Part shown: positions 48,421-59,672 of the stretch, piece by piece
How the letters are laid out: each line of letters opens with the position of its first letter
How positions within the stretch are numbered: the first letter of the stretch is position 1
NCBI GenBank assembly: GCA_033063855.1
Contig: CP093830.1
Coordinates: forward strand, 16,864,854 to 16,928,853
DNA length: 64,000 nt
Source: Smittia aterrima
Taxonomy: Eukaryota; Arthropoda; Insecta; Diptera; Chironomidae
Direction: 5' to 3'
The notes under the pieces: generated by a model
Databases searched by the model: none
What the model was told of the DNA's origin: nothing
Seen by the model: only the letters and a program-made list of their open reading frames with translations
Position numbers and translations under genes: made by a program

Positions 48421-50254
48421 TTAGTCTCTTGGCTTCAGTGCCACCCACATTCCATTTTCTGCTTTCATTGAAAGAGGATTCTTTTCAAGCTTTAAGGGAA
48501 CTTGAGTTTTTGCTGTCACTTCAAACTTGAAGTTCAACAAAAGATAGTAAATGACTGTTTTGAGTTCCATCAAAGCGAATCGACTACCGATGCAATTACG
48601 TGGGCCAACTCCGAAAGGTAAGTAAGTATCGGGATCGATGTTTCCGCGGTTTTCATCGTTGAATCTTTCAGGATCGAATTTCAGAGGCTCAGGGAAGTAT
48701 TTTGGATCTCGGTGAAGGGCATAGATCGGGATGAAGAGAACCATTCCTTTTTCAATGACAAACTTCTTGCCATCAAGATCAACTTCATAATCTTTAATGC
48801 AGACTCGGTCGGTGGCCTGTGATTTAAAGAAGCATAGAAATTTTTTCCCTGAAACAATCAAAATTTTGTCTCACCACAGCAACTGGCCATTTTCTTAATG
48901 TCTCACAAACGACTTGATCCATGTATTTCATTCCTTGAATCTGTTCGTAGTTGATTGCTTTTCCATCTAAGTCATTGTTCATTGATTGGATTTCATCGAA
49001 AAGTTTTTGTTGAACGTCAGGATTGACAGCAAGTTCGTGAGCCATGAAACTCATTGTTGACGCTACCTGATTCGAGAGAACACTTTTAAGTTTATACATT
49101 TCTTAATTTATCTGAAAATTATTTACGGTTTCAAATCCAGCAAAGAAGAAAATGAAAGCTTGTGCCGCCAAGTCATCGTCATCCCAAACAGTTTTCACAT
49201 CTGATTGTCCAACTTGAGACTCTTCAACAGTGGCGAATCCTTCTGTGATTTTCTCATTTTCTTTAACGTTGTGAGCTAACTGTCCTTTCTTCGCTTGCAT
49301 CAGAAGATTGATCATGTCGTGACGAACGATATTCTTTTCATCGCGAACCTTCATTGTATCGAGAACTGCTTCCTTGAAAAAGTCTTGAACTTCCTTTGGG
49401 AACAGAGAGATTTGGAATGCACTCATGATCGGCTTTGCTACGATTAATCCAATAAATTTGAGTGTTGTCAAAAAACCTCCAAAATTGAACGATTTTGCGA
49501 TTTTATGAAAATCATTTTCAGCATTTTCAAAGGAATTCACTTCAATTCCAAAAGCACAAGTAGCAATCACGTCGACGGTAAATTTCATCGATAATGCTTT
49601 GAATTCAAAAGCGTTGTCGCTTCCCGCTTTGATTTGCTCTTTCATTGTTTTTGCTGTTTGTTGACCAACATTTGCAACATAATTGTACATCATTCTCATT
49701 TTACTTCCAGTAAACATTGGGCTGAGCGTTGAGCGCATATCTTGAGATAATAAATATCAGATAGCGATAAAAAAACGATTGTAAATTTTATTCTTTTTAT
49801 AGAAAAATGAACTTACTTTTCCATTTCTGTCCTTTTAAACTGATCAAAGCTTTTCCGATCAATTTGTCGACGGAAACATCAACAAATGACTGACGCTCTG
49901 GGAAAATGTCAAAATCTTTCACAACCAGTTGTTTTATTAGCTTTGGATCTCGAACAATGTACATCGGATTACGGAATTGAAAAAGTCCTGAAATTCTGAA
50001 CAATTCGTAAGTTTGGGCTCTGGATAGCCTGCAAGGTTCGTTCTAACTCACTTTTCATTCCTCAGCGCATAATACATTTTCTCGACACTTTCCGGAAGGG
50101 AAACTCGATCCCAGATCATACTTGAGTTAGATCCCATGAGAAATACTGGTTTCTGGAACGGTAGTCCTCTTTTCTCGAAGTAATCATACTTTGCGATCGC
50201 CCACTTGTAGAACAAATAAACCGCGGCGGCTATTGCGCAATATATGAGAATCAT
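48421..50254 (-). CDS. CYP9-like cytochrome P450, gene D
   Basis: Exons 50052-50254, 49817-49995, 49127-49740, 48875-49066 and 48421-48816 sum to 527 aa. It has the membrane anchor MILIYCAIAAAVYLFYKWAI and GLPFQKPVFLMGS. The core motifs AGFET, CETLRKWP, FDPERF and PFGVGPRNCIG are all present. It has the five-exon structure with intron 4. Its C-terminal exon matches gene B most closely, but its promoter and N-terminal part match gene E. Only 137 bp separate its stop from the start of gene C. Confidence 0.95.
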
Positions 50255-50427
50255 GACGAATCTGACCTTGAATGTTTCACAATCTGGCGTGCGTTTGGGT
50301 CGAACTCACGATAAATACTGAATTAAAATTTGAGCTCTGAGTGAATAAAAAGAACCGACAGAGTTGAGTGACTGATAATTTTCGAAATAAAAGTATTATG
50401 GCGATTAAAGTTTTATTAGCTGCTTGA
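50255..50427 (-). promoter_or_regulatory. Duplicated core promoter of P450 gene D
   Basis: The 173 bp between E's stop and D's start contain an arthropod-type initiator TCAGT (50317-50321, minus), a TTTTATT TATA-like stretch about 30 bp upstream, and TGGCGTG (plus strand) at 50285-50291. The same order and spacing occur upstream of gene E. Assignment is from motif spacing only. Confidence 0.5.
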
Positions 50428-52259
50428 CTAGTCTCTTGGCTTTAGTGCCACCCAAATTCCTTTCTCCGCCCTCACTCCAAGAGGATTCCTTTCAAGCTTT
50501 AAGGGAATCTGAGTTTTTGCTGTCACTTCAAACTTGAAGTTTAACAAAAGATAGTAAATGACGGTTTTGAGTTCCATTAAAGCAAATCGACTTCCGATGC
50601 AATTGCGTGGGCCAACTCCGAAAGGCAAATAAGCGTCGAGATCAATATTTCCGCGGTTCTCATCGCTGAATCTTTCAGGATCGAATTTCAATGGATCAGG
50701 GAAATATTTTGGATCTCGGTGTAGAGCAAAGATTGGAATGAAAATGGTAATTCCTTTTTCAATGACAAACTTCTTGCCATCTGACTCAACTTCATAATCT
50801 TTGACACAGACTCTATCAGTGGCCTGTAATTTTAAAGAGGCTTAGGATATTTCTGACCGGAAATTTTAAATTATTTGTCTTACCACAGCAACTGGCCATT
50901 TTCGTAATGTCTCACAAACAACTTGATCCATGTATTTCATTCCTTGAATTTGTTCGTAGTTGATTGCTTTTCCATCCAGCTCAATGTTCATTGATTGAAT
51001 TTCATTGAAGAGCTTTTGCTGAACTTCAGGATTGATTGCAAGTTCGTGAGCCATGAAACTCATAGTTGACGCTACCTGATTTAAAAAAATCCTTTCATGT
51101 TAAATTACATAAGTCAATTTGTTTTCGTACTTACGGTTTCAAATCCAGCAAAGAAGAAAATGAAAGCTTGTGCCGCCAAATCATCGTCATCCCAAACAGT
51201 TTTCACATCTGATTGTCCAACCTGCGATTCCTCGACAGTTGCGAATCCTTCTGTGATTTTCTCTTCTTCTTTGATATGAGCCAATTGTCCTTTTTTAGCT
51301 TGAATCAGGAGATTGATCATGTCGTGACGAATGATTTGTTGTTCATCGCGAACCTTCATTGTATCGAGAACAGCTTCCTTGAAGAATACTTCGACTTCTT
51401 TTGGGAACAAAGATATCTTGAGAGCACTCATAATTGGCTTGGCAGCAATGTATCCTATAAATTTCAAACCCATCCAAAAACCGAAATTAGTTGCTACTTT
51501 GGCAATTTTATGGAAATCATTGTCAGGCTTTTCAAAAGAGTTGACTTCAATTCCGAAAGCACAAGTTGCAATCACATCAACAGTGAATTTCGTTGCTAAA
51601 GTTTTAAATTCGAAAGCGTTGTCACTTCCCGCTTTGATTTGTTCTTTCATTGTTTTCGCTGTTTGTTGACCAACATTCGCAACATAATTGTACATCATTC
51701 TCATTTTACTTCCAGTAAACATTGGGCTAAGCGTCGACCGCATATCTAAAGATAATGAATAAAAGATTGTGATAAGAAAATGATGAGTTTTGATTTTGTT
51801 TTGATATTGATTTATATCTTACTTTTCCATTTCTGTCCTTTTAAAGCGATCAAAGCTTTTCCGACCAACTTGTCAACGGATTCATCAACAAAAAGTTGAC
51901 GCTCTGGAAAATAATCAAACTCTTTCACTGTGAGCTGTTTTATTAGCTTTGGATCTCGAATGATGTACATCGGATTACGGAATTGGAAAACTCCTGAAAT
52001 TCTAAACGAAATATTTATCGGTTTGGATTTTGAATTCAAGGTTTCTAACTCACTTTTCATGCCTCAGCGCGTCATACAATATCTCGACACTCTCCGGGAA
52101 GGAAACTCGGTTCCAGATCATGTTTGAGTTAGATCCCAAGAGGAAGGCAGGTTTCTGGAACGGCAGTCCCCTCTTCTCGAAGTAATCATTCTTAGCGATC
52201 GCCCATTTATAAAATAAATATGCTGCCGCGGCTATTGCGCAATAAACGAGAATCAACAT
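50428..52259 (-). CDS. CYP9-like cytochrome P450, gene E
   Basis: Exons 52054-52259, 51823-52001, 51135-51745, 50884-51075 and 50428-50823 sum to 527 aa. It starts MLILVYCAIAAAAYLFYKWA (anchor), followed by GLPFQKPAFLLGS. The motifs AGFET, CETLRKWP, FDPERF and PFGVGPRNCIG are intact. The structure has five exons. The promoter is nearly identical to that of D, and parts of exon 3 are nearly identical at the DNA level to B. It is the first gene of the array in transcription order. Its C-terminal exon groups with C (NPLGVRAEKG). Confidence 0.95.
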
Positions 52260-52430
52260 GACGAATCTGACCTTGAATGTTTCACAATCTGGCGTGCGTT
52301 TGGGTCGAGCTCACGATTAATACTGAATTAAACTTTGAGCTCTACTGAGTTAATAAAGAGAAGCGACAGAGTTGAACGACTGATAATTCTTCCAATTAAA
52401 AGAATTCCGTCGAATTGAAAATATTATCGC
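52260..52430 (-). promoter_or_regulatory. Core promoter of P450 gene E, copy of the gene D promoter
   Basis: TCAGT initiator on the minus strand at 52322-52326, with TTTATT at 52352-52357 about 30 bp upstream. TGGCGTG (plus strand) lies at 52290-52296, 31-37 nt before the start codon, the same distance as in gene D. Confidence 0.5.
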
Positions 52431-52684
52431 GACCACTCACTTTCTCACTTGGAGATTCTCTGAAATAATATTTTGGTCAACGGAGTCGTCTATTGACTAA
52501 GTGAAAAAACAAAACAAAAAACAAGAAAGTTTTGTGTGTGAAGCGACATCGATAGATCGCCCCACAACTGTGACGAACTAAAGCTTCAATTAAATATATT
52601 TCAAACTTCTCACTACGCCAAGTTCAAAGTGGATGTTTACGCTGCCACTAATTATCAATAATTTGTAATTAAATAAATTGCTGA
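52431..52684. other. Intergenic, 5' of the P450 array / 3' of the transporter
   Basis: AT-rich; no gene seen. It may hold distal regulatory sites of gene E and the 3' UTR of the transporter gene. Confidence 0.5.
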
Positions 52685-54303
52685 TTACAGATGAATAAAT
52701 TTATAGCTGAGTGTGATGTTCTCAATGCACGGCGACCAGAATGCGTTGAGATTTTTCACGTCCTTAACGTTATAAAATGTTGAAGTGAAAGTGGCAGCGA
52801 TTCCAAAGAAAATAACAAGACAAGCTAAGAAGCATTCACTTCGAATGATCAACCAGCCTTTCGATATCGTGGACTCTTGAGTCGTTGGTGGAATCGATCC
52901 ATAGCCGTTGAAAGATTTAAGCAGTCGATCTGTGTCATTGAGATCTTCCTCGCCTGAAGCAATTTCTTGAACTCGTCTGTCGTGATTTCGTTCCATTTGA
53001 AGCATCTTCGTGTAAAACAACGGCGGCAAAATAAAAATCAAGGGACCAGTCAATGTCCCACCAATCACTCCTAAAAAAATTGCGTTTCTATTAAAAGTTA
53101 CAAACAAAAATAACTTTCTCACCCATAATCAAATCAAACTTCGGAATAAATTCGGCGATTAAAACTGCGAGCCAAACAAATGTTGATCTCACTAAACAAC
53201 GTTTGATATTGAAACCTGAAATTAAAAGATTTTTTAGTCTCGACTTTGAATTCTTTTGATTTTTCTTACTTCTTGAGATGTTGAGAAGATCTTCGACGTG
53301 TTGAAACAATGCGGAGCTTCCTACAGCTGACGACAAACAAAGTTGAAGAGTAACAAGCATAATTATGATGTAAAGTGTCCAACTCTTTGGAAGGGACTCA
53401 AGAACATTTGATGAGACCTTTTGTCCATAAGTTTCATGAACTAAGAGCGTCGTAATTAGCGAAAGCATGCAAGTCACTAATAATCCACTGAAAACCGCGC
53501 GTCCTATCTTTCTCTTATCAGCCATATCAACTTGAATTGTCAACAGCATCGGATGGATATCGAATTGAAACGAGATAATTCCGTAAGCCTTGAGAAGGTT
53601 GAGCAGTGGCGGACTCCTCGGATCGAACTCTTCAATTGGCGTCACTGATTTCTCCTTCGACTCTTCCCAAATACAAAGCCAAGCTAGAACTGCAACTGAC
53701 GTGCATGTGAGTACTGATAGCGAAGCCAAGAACCTGTACAAGGTCAAAAGCAATTAAAAATATTTGCTAACACGAGTCTTACTTCATATTTTTCGGCGAT
53801 CCCAGCAGACACATGATTGGCGATAAGAAAATTCCAATGAGAATGAGATAGTAGCAGAATGAGAAATTAAACGTTCCGCTTGTTATTCGTAATCCTAACA
53901 GCTGAAGGTTCTGAGATGCGACTAGAAGGTTGGGGATTCCAGCTCCGAACACGGTGAGATCAAGAAGGATTGTCACGAAAAGCTTCATCGGCAATCCAAA
54001 TGTCATTTCGCCGATTGCTGCATAAGCGTAACGACTCTTGGCGTTGATATTTGGATCAATCTTCTCCGCAATGACCCAGCAGCGACCAAGCACGACTGCT
54101 GTGTAAGTTTGAAGTGAGAACACAAGCAGAATCAACGGCAATCCATAATAACCGCAACTGATGAGAGACTTTGGTAGCGTTATGATTGGAAAGACACCAA
54201 ACAAGTCAATGACGCAAAGCGCCGCGAAAAAAACTGTCAACTTTTTGCTGTTATCGATGTTTAGACTCTCATAATGTCTAGCGACCGGAGTTTTAAGAAT
54301 CAT
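52685..54303 (-). CDS. Aa_trans (AAAP) family amino-acid transporter
   Basis: Exons 53783-54303, 53270-53733, 53123-53215 and 52685-53070 sum to 487 aa. About ten hydrophobic segments are visible, beginning after a short polar N-terminus (LTVFFAALCVIDLFGVFPII). RYAYAAIGEMTFG, the GIISFQFDIHPMLLTIQVDM segment after the central loop and VLESLP follow the pattern of the amino acid/auxin permease superfamily, with some resemblance to the SLC32 (vesicular GABA/glycine) branch. Substrate and membrane cannot be told from sequence. The C-terminal tail has a polar, acidic stretch before the last membrane spans. It appears intact. Confidence 0.85.
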
Positions 54304-54948
54304 CTTCTCTAACGAATGACTAACGATGTTGATCGATTGAAATTATGGAAGCAACTGAGAATCGAAAATGTTTCGAGAGAAAAAGAAACTGTCTCGACGA
54401 CGAGAGGAAAGAAATGGAACTGAACTAAGGGAGGAAAGGCTATTGGAGTTCGTTCTCAGTCAATTCCTTAGTACGCAACGGCAAGAGATTCCTTACAAAT
54501 GCTTTTGAGCAACGGGATATCAAGTGACTGACGACGAACAATTTTGTTTGATCCAGTTTTTTTGCGAAAACTAAAGGAAAAAGTTTGCCTCGTAATAAAG
54601 TCAATCTGGTCGTGCATAAAAACCGATTCGTTATCACCTAATGTAACGTAGGATTTGAAAGGTCATGACCATTCGCTGACGTCGCGAGTCTAACGTAGAT
54701 GTCGACGACAGACTTTCAATCTAAATCTTTTAGTGGGAGGACACGATGGATGGAACCAGCGGGTAATGAATTGACGCGAGAGGCTGAAGGAAAAATGAGC
54801 CGCGCTCGAAGAGTGTGAGTGATGGGAGTAGAGAAGATTTTCTTACATTTCATCAAATAAAAAACTTTTTTATTTGATAAGAAATAAATAACTAACAACA
54901 AGAAGAAAAAGAGAATGAGTCCACGAAAGTATTTACAAAGTTTTTCTT
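54304..54948 (-). promoter_or_regulatory. Transporter promoter region / 3' flank of the Vps62-like gene
   Basis: 645 bp between two minus-strand genes. No open frame in it is convincing, and no core promoter element was assigned. Confidence 0.4.
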
Positions 54949-57900
54949 TTATTTTGTGCAAGTGAAATGTGCAGTTTTCTTAGGAATTCCGGTTGGGCCA
55001 TCAGTTTGTTCACACACGTGCAGTCCGATCCTTCGAAGTGGATGACATTTCGTCTTTGGATTTCCCCATTTGCCTCGATACTTCATCCAGTTTGGGTTGT
55101 TCGCTTCAAAAGATCGTTTTCCTTTAAAAATTGTTTTGTTTAAAAAAAGTGAAACCTTTTGAGTGTTGATAGTCTCACCTCTGGCGTCGTTATAAATGAT
55201 ATCAACGTTCTTCCACGTTTGCCATGGTTGCCCAAATCCGTTGACATCATAAAGTCTTGGAACACGAACGAAACGATGCTTTCCAGGCGTTCCCCAAAGT
55301 CCGTGTGAACCTTCAGCTGAGAAAATCACTGGATGGTTATCACTTGTGATGACAGTCTTAGGAAAGCTAGGCTTTTGAAAAATTCCCTGTCTCGTTTCTT
55401 GACTTTTAAACTCGAAAGTCCCCGTCAATCGATCGAAAGAGTAAAACGCGCCAGCATCGTGAGTTGAGATGTACATCTCGTCTGGTTCCATTCTGCCTTT
55501 AAAAAACAAACTCATGTGTTCCCAATCGCCAACGTGTGAACCAAATTCTTTCTTAGTTCCTAAGCAAATATTGAAAATTGGCACAAGCGGAATTGGAATT
55601 GGTCCGAGAGGTCCAAGATTTAATGTGCAAACAGTCTTGCCTTGACTAAATGGATAAAACATCCAATACGTCACGTGGAAGTGCGGAATATTTCCAACGA
55701 CTGGTTTCTCATGAACGATCTTAATTTCTTCTTGTCGCATGCTCGGCAACACGATCTCCTCGTCTTTTGTGAAAATAACGACGCTCTTAGCTGGAATAAC
55801 TTTCCACTTGTCATTTGGTGGGCTCGTTCGATTTGAGATCTCAACCGGTTGAGTTTCATTCAAGTTTTCTGATCGTCTCCTTCGAATGAAGTTTGTCTCG
55901 ATCATCGCTTCTGACTCAATAGGTTTGAAGACTTGTTGTCGTTTGTCATTCGATTTACCTTTGCTCGGCTCGAAGTCGAAGATTTCTGGTGTCTTCGAGA
56001 GAGGAATGTACGGACTTTTCTTGTAGTGGAAGTTGCTTATCGTCTCAACTTCTGTAAAGACAATTATTCGATCGAAAGTCTAAAGTGAAAGGGTAAACTT
56101 CCTAACCGTTGTTTCGAGACGACTCTTCATCGTTTCCACACATGCTAACGACCGCATAGATTGGAACATCCGATGGACTCTCGCCATAGATGAACGACGA
56201 ATGGTTTTTCAATAAAATATCTGCAAGCTCATGAAGTTAATTTTGTTTGTTTTGCGAATCATCTTCGAAGAGTTTTACCTAATTCTTCATTCGTAACGAG
56301 AAACCAATTCTCAGATGCGTCATCAATTGGCAGCTCAAAAATATGTTCAAGCGATGTCTCCTTCTCGAAATTTCTTCGTTTCCGATGGTTTTGAGCTGCT
56401 AAGGTTCCAGCGAGAGGCTCAACGATGCCTTCGTAATAAATGAGATCCTCGAAACCATCGTTTTGATAATATTGACTTAAGTTATCGCCAATATCTTTAA
56501 TATCATTGCTGCCTTTCTTCTCGCGCTCAGCATGAACGTGCGATAAGAATGTTTTGACAGATCCTGGCCTATACTTCTCATTCGGTGCAAGCCAAACCAG
56601 CGGAGACCACTTTTTAACCAACGAGTCAACTGAAAGTGAAGAAACAACAAATTAAAAAAAAAACTTGAAATGAAGAATTTGCGAAACTCCAAGCTCTGAT
56701 TTAGTTGCGTTACATCATGTGAGCATGGTTGGTTCAGTAAACATTTATTAACGGTGAGAAGATCAAGAGAAGAGAGAAATATGAATCGTTGGATTGACAT
56801 TGAAAATATTTCCATCCACAAGTCGTTGATGACTTTCACTGTCAACTTAAATGGCCCGTATCGCGAGCGCTTGTAATTTTACAATTCATGCTTCGTTCGT
56901 TATGACAATACTCGTCTCGCACGAGAGTTGCGAAAGGTCATGAGCCGGTTTAAAGTCGGATGGCGCCTGTGATAAGTTAACAGATTTTTGATAAGTCGCT
57001 GGACTCATTTTCTGAGACTTAATCTCAGCAGCAACTTCTGTCGGCTTAATTGTGGTTAACAATATTTAGTCAATTTTGTAAATTTTCTAAAGCAACTGTT
57101 TGTCGTCAATTATGTGGAGATCTCTCCAACCATGGAAATTACAATTTGAGCAGATCAGCTTTGGTGGTTTTCGAATTGAAATTTCAAATGAACCAGATTT
57201 TTAATTGCTCCGATTTGCTTTAATTTTTAATGCAAGGCATGTCGTCACAATGTTGCTTGAATTGGGTCAGATGTTTGCAGATATATCTGCAGCGAAAAGC
57301 TTCTCCATTAAGACGATAACGAATTCACAATGTGCCAATTATCTAAGCACTTCAAACAATCCAGCTTTCAGTTTCTTTAAGCTTTCCACGATCTTTCCAC
57401 GAGTTTCTTCGATCTCGCGTGACGAGTCGCTTTCGTTCGAGGGAATTCTTTCTCTTAAAGTCTCGAGTGTGTTTCCGACAAGTTTTCACGTCTACGAAAC
57501 AGAACTCACGTGACTTGTAGCGCAATTAATCGAAATCAAATCATGTTCACTTAATCAATTATACGAAAGCGGTTCCGGCGATTGTTTTTCGTTCATTGTT
57601 TGTGAGCTTCGCAATTTTTGATTTTCCATATTCGACCGCGTATACTTTTCAATTTGAATTTTCATTTCCTTGTAGGGAAGGAATGCGAAAGGTTTTCTTT
57701 ATTAATTGCTTAAGTATTGCGAATGAAACAAAGAAATAATTGCCGAGGTAAACAGAAACTTTTTGTTATCGTTTGAAGCATGCAACACGATTTTCCTACG
57801 ACGACGAGATTTATCAATTTATGCTGCACGTTCGAATCAAAAAACTTCACAGTGATGAGTGCTTCGCGATTCACAGTTTGAACAATTAAGTTTTGAGAAC

Positions 57901-58020
57901 ATTCATACACTTACCGATCTCTCGTTCCGTAAACAGTAACTTACTGTTGTTAATCTCGGTGGATCGAATACTTTGAACTATCAGCGTTAAAACTATCGAG
58001 CATCTGATTATGTTGCACAT
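54949..58020 (-). CDS. Secreted Vps62-domain protein
   Basis: Exons 57945-58020, 56279-56629, 56107-56220, 55179-56051 and 54949-55121 sum to 528 aa. The first exon encodes a signal peptide (MCNIIRCSIVLTLIVQSIRS), and its phase and splice sites fit the next exon, which starts DSLVKKWSPLVWLAPNEKY. This opening and the later HVTYWMFYPFSQGK, GSHVGDWEHMSL, ISTHDAGAFY and SAEGSHGLWGTPG are typical of the Vps62 family (formerly DUF946). Yeast VPS62 affects vacuolar sorting; the role of secreted animal relatives is not known to me. A Lys/Arg-rich segment (NFIRRRRSENL) lies between the two parts of the domain and could be a cleavage site. The last intron is 57 nt, in frame and stop-free. Confidence 0.9.
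56630..57944 (-). other. Intron 1 of the Vps62-like gene (1.3 kb)
   Basis: Lies between the signal-peptide exon (donor GTAAGT) and exon 2 (TTTCAG acceptor). No gene is supported inside it; a plus-strand frame near 57205-57513 has no recognisable domain. Confidence 0.75.
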
Positions 58021-59672
58021 TCTTTGGACGAAGCAGCACTTTTGATCTTTAACTTGATTTTATTTTCTTTCTTTCAGTTTCAAAGTAAAGTTCCTTTCAT
58101 GATTTTTCTTTCGGCTCGGCTCGCCTGACGTTTAACTGCAAAATTCACTCAAATTAACTTCAACTGGATGATCGACTTTTACTTTTGCGCGATCAGTGGT
58201 GATAGCCGATCACATTCGACGACTCTTTTAATGAGTTCGCTGAACTGTTTTCAATCATCACATTGGAATGGTTTGTTTTCAGAGAACTCAAAGAAATCTT
58301 CTTTATTGATACGAAAAGCTTTCTCTGCTTGGTCAAAAACCGTAAACTTTAGATTTCGTCTGAATTTATTAAACACGCAAAATTACTAAAATTAACATAA
58401 AGCGCTATGTAAATTGTTCGCGATGTGCTTTCAAGGCTTTGCTCGTGTGAAGAAATCTTTGAATATAAAAAAAGTTTAAACTTTTGTTTCTTCTTCTTGT
58501 TGTCTTATCATTCGTTGCACTTTAAAATGTGGGTCAATATTTATTTCTCTCGACGGCCACTCTGATCCGAATGAGAATTCATGATCAACACATTAACCAA
58601 ACTTATTTACCAGTTACTGTCCCATCGACTAATAAATACGAAACATTTTTTGTACACGTCTGCTGCGAACCGACAGCCCAAAGAAACTAAAGAGATTCTC
58701 ATTTTTTTTTAATTTTCTTTTTGATCGCGCTCGTCGAAGAAAATTTTTGAAGCGATGGAGGATAAGGTTGTAAGAAGCAGAAACACAAACAATGCTGAAG
58801 AAAAAAACGATTGTGGGACAAGAGCTCGATTCAAAACAAACAAGAAGCGTGGTGTTAATAAGTAAGTGCCGTTTAATTATGACGCAACTCTTCATCGACG
58901 CGTCACTAATTGCGGAGCAAAATTCGGAACGGGATCAACGTTTGATATTCAAATCAACAAGTCGATGATTAAGATTTGGTCGTGAACCTACTTTCAATAA
59001 AGTTTCATTTGGATCGAGCGACAACTTTTATATCCAATCGCTGTAGGAACTTTTCTCGAGTCATTCGCGATAAAAAACCAACTGAGCTATGCAGCATTTC
59101 TTTATTCAACCAGTTCGACTGTCGCTTGTAACTAAACTGAGAGAAGAAAAAAAGGAAAATATTTTCTTCAGCGATTAATTTTAAATTTCTTTCTCTTTAA
59201 GTGACTCTCTGGTCTGTCTTAAGTTGCAAGTCTAGAATGGATGTTCCAGAGAAAGGCCAAACGAAGACATGAAAACTTGTTTATTTGTGGGTCAAGGGAA
59301 TGAATGATTTTACATCTTCCTAGCATTGATAAGAATATCATTAATCTTCCAATCACTTGAAGAATCTCGTTTATTAAATGCGTGCAAACCTTTTTCCAAA
59401 AAAAATATTTCAAATGCGAAGAATATTTCAAATGAATGCGAAGAACATTTAAAATCCATGCGACGACCTACTCGCATTCTCCAAAATTCGCATGGATCTC
59501 TACAAACAAAAAGAAGAAGAAGAAGCATTATCAACAAAATTTTGTTTGAAGAATTATTTTAATCGTGTTAAGACTTAAAAATCGAGTCAATATTCGAACA
59601 AACGTGTTAAAGAGCTCTGCATATTTTGTTCGTTGTGTTGCATTGGATTTTTCACTGAGATTTTAAACTAAA
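58021..59672. promoter_or_regulatory. Divergent intergenic region, Vps62-like (-) / d4 (+)
   Basis: 1.65 kb between opposite start codons. It should hold both promoters. AT-rich, with a short AAG repeat at 59510-59525. No other gene was recognised. Confidence 0.5.
59510..59525. repeat. Short (AAG)n repeat
   Basis: Five AAG/GAA units in the d4 upstream region. Confidence 0.65.

Noticed and set aside
57205..57513. Plus-strand open frame of 102 codons
   Set aside because: Lies in the first intron of the Vps62-like gene with no domain or clear start; probably chance.
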